The notes under the pieces are model-generated. The model saw only the letters and a program-made list of their open reading frames with translations. It had not been told where the DNA came from and made no database searches. From the NCBI GenBank assembly GCA_016711225.1, contig JADJTK010000019.1, positions 62,001-126,000 on the forward strand: a stretch of 64,000 bases of DNA, read 5' to 3'. Position numbers and translations under genes: made by a program. Origin of the DNA: Opitutaceae bacterium. Its GTDB lineage: Bacteria; Verrucomicrobiota; Verrucomicrobiia; Opitutales; Opitutaceae. This document shows positions 61,963-64,000 of this stretch, piece after piece; position 1 is the first letter of the stretch, and every line of letters starts with the position of its first letter.

Positions 61963-62508
61963 ATGCGCTTCCTTCTTCGCTTCAGTCTGGCGTTTGCGCT
62001 GGTGGTGGCCGTGCTGGCCCTGGTCGGCCTGGTGCTGCCGCGCAGCTATCGCGTGGAGCGCAGCGTCACGGTGGCGGCCTCGCCGGCGGCGGTGTATCCG
62101 CTGGTCGGCGATCTGGCGCGCTGGTCGGAGTGGAGCCTGCAGGCCGCGCGTGATCCGCAGATGCAGGTGACCTTTTCGCCCGTCACCAGCGGCGCCGGCG
62201 CCTGGACGGAGTGGCGCAGCGCCCGCCAGGGCGGCGGGCGCGCCGAGATCGTGGAGGCGCAACCGCCCGAGCGCGTGCACTACCGGATGAGCTACACCGA
62301 CCTGCCGGTGGCCGGCGAGGGAACCTTCCGCCTCGTCGGCAGTGGGGGCGGGGGCGCCACGGTGGTTACCTGGACCAGCGAAGGGCGGCTGGGTTGGAGC
62401 CCGTTGGTGCGTTGGTTTGGGCTGCTGCTGCGGCGGCTGGAAGGACGTGAGCTGGAGCAGGGCTTGGCGGCGTTGCAGGCGCGGTTGGAGAAGCGGAGCT
62501 CGCCGTAG
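61963..62508 (+). CDS. Membrane-anchored SRPBCC/polyketide-cyclase-like protein
   Basis: A 181-residue protein with an N-terminal hydrophobic segment (FLLRFSLAFALVVAVLALVG). An SRPBCC lipid/ligand-binding domain follows (RVERSVTVAASPAAVYPLVG, WSEWSLQAA, GAGAWTEWRSARQGGGRAEI, HYRMSYTDLPVAGEGTFRLV). It probably faces the periplasm. The ligand is unknown. Confidence 0.78.
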   Translation: MRFLLRFSLAFALVVAVLALVGLVLPRSYRVERSVTVAASPAAVYPLVGDLARWSEWSLQAARDPQMQVTFSPVTSGAGAWTEWRSARQGGGRAEIVEAQPPERVHYRMSYTDLPVAGEGTFRLVGSGGGGATVVTWTSEGRLGWSPLVRWFGLLLRRLEGRELEQGLAALQARLEKRSSP

Positions 62509-62626
62509 CTGCGAGAGTTTCTACTAGGCACCGCCTAGGCCGGCGGGTGACTTGACCAGGCGGCATCGCACGGCATGATGCCGGCCGCGCCAACCCCTGG
62601 CGCGTGCAGTGCAACCCCTTACTCCC

Positions 62627-62851
62627 ATGAATTGGAAAATTGAGATTCTGGAGAATCACACCGGGGAACTCGGAGAAGCCATCCGGCACGAGGACCACGT
62701 GATCGAGGCGGAAGAGTATCACTACGATCGAGGGCAGGTGTTGGAGGTGTTTGTCCATGAGGCGCAGGACGCCCTTTGGCACATCTTCACCGACCTCGAT
62801 TCGGGGCATCGTTTCAAGATTCAGCCGGTGAAGTACCGGCATCTGGGCTGA
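62627..62851 (+). CDS. Small hypothetical protein
   Basis: A 74-residue protein from the ATG at 62627 (MNWKIEILENHTGELGEAIR) ending VKYRHLG. It is acidic, with no signal or membrane segment, and its pattern suggests alternating beta strands. Single gene; family not recognised. Confidence 0.5.
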   Translation: MNWKIEILENHTGELGEAIRHEDHVIEAEEYHYDRGQVLEVFVHEAQDALWHIFTDLDSGHRFKIQPVKYRHLG

Positions 62852-63087
62852 GGGGCGCACTCAGCCCCCGCCGCCCGGAGGTCGCTGCGCGACAGTCTTG
62901 GGCCGGCGGAACGTACCAGCAGGACCCCGCCGAACGGACGGCGGCGGAGTAAGCCTGTTGTTGCCTCCCGTGTTCGCCGCCAACGACGAACACAGCGATG
63001 CCGCTTTGCCCTGCGCGAACCGCGCTCGCTGCGCCCCGGCGCGCCGGGAAGGTTTGCCCCCGGCACAGGGCCCGGGATACTGCCGGC

Positions 63088-63576
63088 ATGTTGAAGCACC
63101 TCCTGCTGGGGCCTCCGCCGTTGACCTTGGCCGTGGCCGAGAGCATGACCGGCGGGCGGCTGCAGGCGCTGGTGACGGCGGAGTCCGGCGCCTCAGCGTT
63201 TTTTCTTGGGGGCATCACCGCTTACACGCTGGTGCAGAAGACGCGCCATCTCGGCGTGGATGCGGTGCAGGCGGCGGCGGTAGACGGCGTGTCGGCCGAG
63301 GTCGCCCGGGCGATGGCGCGCGGGGTCTGCGCGCTCTTCGGAGCGGATTTCGGGCTGGCAACCACCGGCTATGCCGAGCCTCTGCCGGCCCGCGGGCAGG
63401 CCGAGCCCGGGGCCTTCTGGGCCCTTTGCCAGCGCCTGCCCGACAACCGCGAGCTTTGGCGGGAGGGTTATGCGCCCGTGCCCGGGGCCGGACGCGTCGA
63501 AGCGCAGGAGGCGGTGGCTCGGGCCGCGTACGAGGCGTTGGTCGAGCACCTGCGCCACCGGGGCTCTGCGGCATGA
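63088..63576 (+). CDS. pncC: Nicotinamide-nucleotide amidohydrolase PncC / CinA C-terminal family
   Basis: A 162-residue protein. LTLAVAESMTGGRLQALVTA is the family's amidase motif (ESxTGG), followed by FFLGGITAYTLVQKTRHLGV. VARAMARGVCALFGADFGLA and TTGYAEP complete the family pattern; TGYAEP replaces the usual TGIAGP. The family deamidates nicotinamide mononucleotide in NAD salvage. It lacks the CinA N-terminal domain, as in PncC. ATG at 63088. Confidence 0.82.
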   Translation: MLKHLLLGPPPLTLAVAESMTGGRLQALVTAESGASAFFLGGITAYTLVQKTRHLGVDAVQAAAVDGVSAEVARAMARGVCALFGADFGLATTGYAEPLPARGQAEPGAFWALCQRLPDNRELWREGYAPVPGAGRVEAQEAVARAAYEALVEHLRHRGSAA

Positions 63577-63665
63577 GCACCCGGCGACGAGCTCAAAGTA
63601 TTGGTAAACCGCTGGCGCTGAGACCGTCTTGGTGCATTGTTACGCCCCTCAACCGACTTTCCTAG

Positions 63666-64000
63666 ATGGCCAGCGACGACCACAGCGCGACTCCCTTCGC
63701 TCTCCCGCAACTGCCGCCCGCGCTGCAACAGTTTGTGGGCGGCAGCTCCGATCTCTTTCTCCAACGGCTGCGCGCCGCGGTGGATGTGCATGCGATCGTG
63801 AGCCTCGCCGACGCCACGGGCACGCTGCTCTTCGTCAACGACCGGTTCTGCGACGTGACCCATTATGCCCGCGCCGAGCTGCTGGGGCAGAACTACCGGC
63901 TGCTTAACTCCGGCCACCACCCGGTGGATTTCTGGCGCGAGCTCTGGGAGACTGTCTTGGCCGGCCGCATCTGGCGCGGGGTCATCCGCAACCGCGCCAA
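63666..64000 (+). CDS. PAS-domain signalling protein, partial (5' end; continues past window)
   Basis: The frame starts at the ATG 63666 and runs off the right edge. It carries a PAS domain: AAVDVHAIVSLADATGTLLF, VNDRFCDVTHYARAELLGQN, RLLNSGHHPVDFWRELWETV, AGRIWRGVIRNRA. This pattern is typical of PAS-PAC sensor kinases or diguanylate cyclases; the output domain lies outside the window. Confidence 0.85.
   Translation, partial: MASDDHSATPFALPQLPPALQQFVGGSSDLFLQRLRAAVDVHAIVSLADATGTLLFVNDRFCDVTHYARAELLGQNYRLLNSGHHPVDFWRELWETVLAGRIWRGVIRNRA

Overview
The window is a piece of a GC-rich bacterial chromosome, most likely from Verrucomicrobiota near Opitutaceae. That assignment is an inference from content. 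Several exported proteins end in a module with a D-x-D-x-DG Ca-binding-like motif, an L-E-Y/F-A-type segment and a terminal R/K-F-L/V-R-L stretch, which I associate with this group. Other supporting features are a Tat-exported GH5 enzyme, alpha2-type glycyl-tRNA synthetase, MnmE/MnmG, and a TamB-Omp85 pair.

Layout. 1-5.9 kb (minus strand): a cut response regulator, then mnmG and mnmE behind two uncharacterised membrane-associated genes. 5.9-10.6 kb: single-gene units (nitroreductase, dodecin-like peptide, CoA-binding protein, GNAT acetyltransferase, two hypotheticals). 10.6-16.4 kb: Omp85/TamA-like and TamB-like outer-membrane assembly genes. 16.4-17.3 kb: a debris zone with a Fic-family remnant and a run of hairpins. 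17.3-28.8 kb: glyS, then two paralogous SWIM-SNF2 ATPases flanking an ERCC4-type nuclease, a cytochrome c-like protein and a small membrane protein. 28.8-31 kb: accessory, partly AT-rich region with toxin-like debris, a broken secreted protein and diverged direct repeats. 31-36.9 kb: minus-strand array of Ig-repeat and beta-helix exported proteins sharing one C-terminal module, plus a decayed fourth copy. 37-41.8 kb: CvpA, a PAS protein with a crippled kinase dimerisation helix, dnaN, pssA and a RelE-like gene. 42.3-44.6 kb: small exported peptide, C39-like peptidase and outer-membrane beta-barrel, a layout like the Fap/Fil fibre systems. 45-47 kb: NfeD-flotillin operon. 47-51 kb: PPOX protein, chemoreceptor, and an internally duplicated periplasmic helical protein. 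51.4-56.1 kb: a giant PA14/glycosidase-like exported protein. 56.4-64 kb: small enzymes (tautomerase, ICMT-like, DUF167, Dabb, GH5, PQQ propeller, exonuclease III, SRPBCC, PncC) and a PAS protein cut by the right edge.

Two points matter for interpretation. First, at least seven otherwise coherent genes are split by one frameshift each (near 12.60, 29.52, 31.97, 48.67, 50.52, 54.15 and 60.30 kb), including a TamA-like gene expected to be functional. Residual sequencing indels are therefore as plausible as real decay. Second, the most interesting candidate for an undescribed system is the peptide/C39 peptidase/beta-barrel locus at 42.3-44.6 kb; the SNF2-ERCC4-SNF2 neighbourhood comes next.
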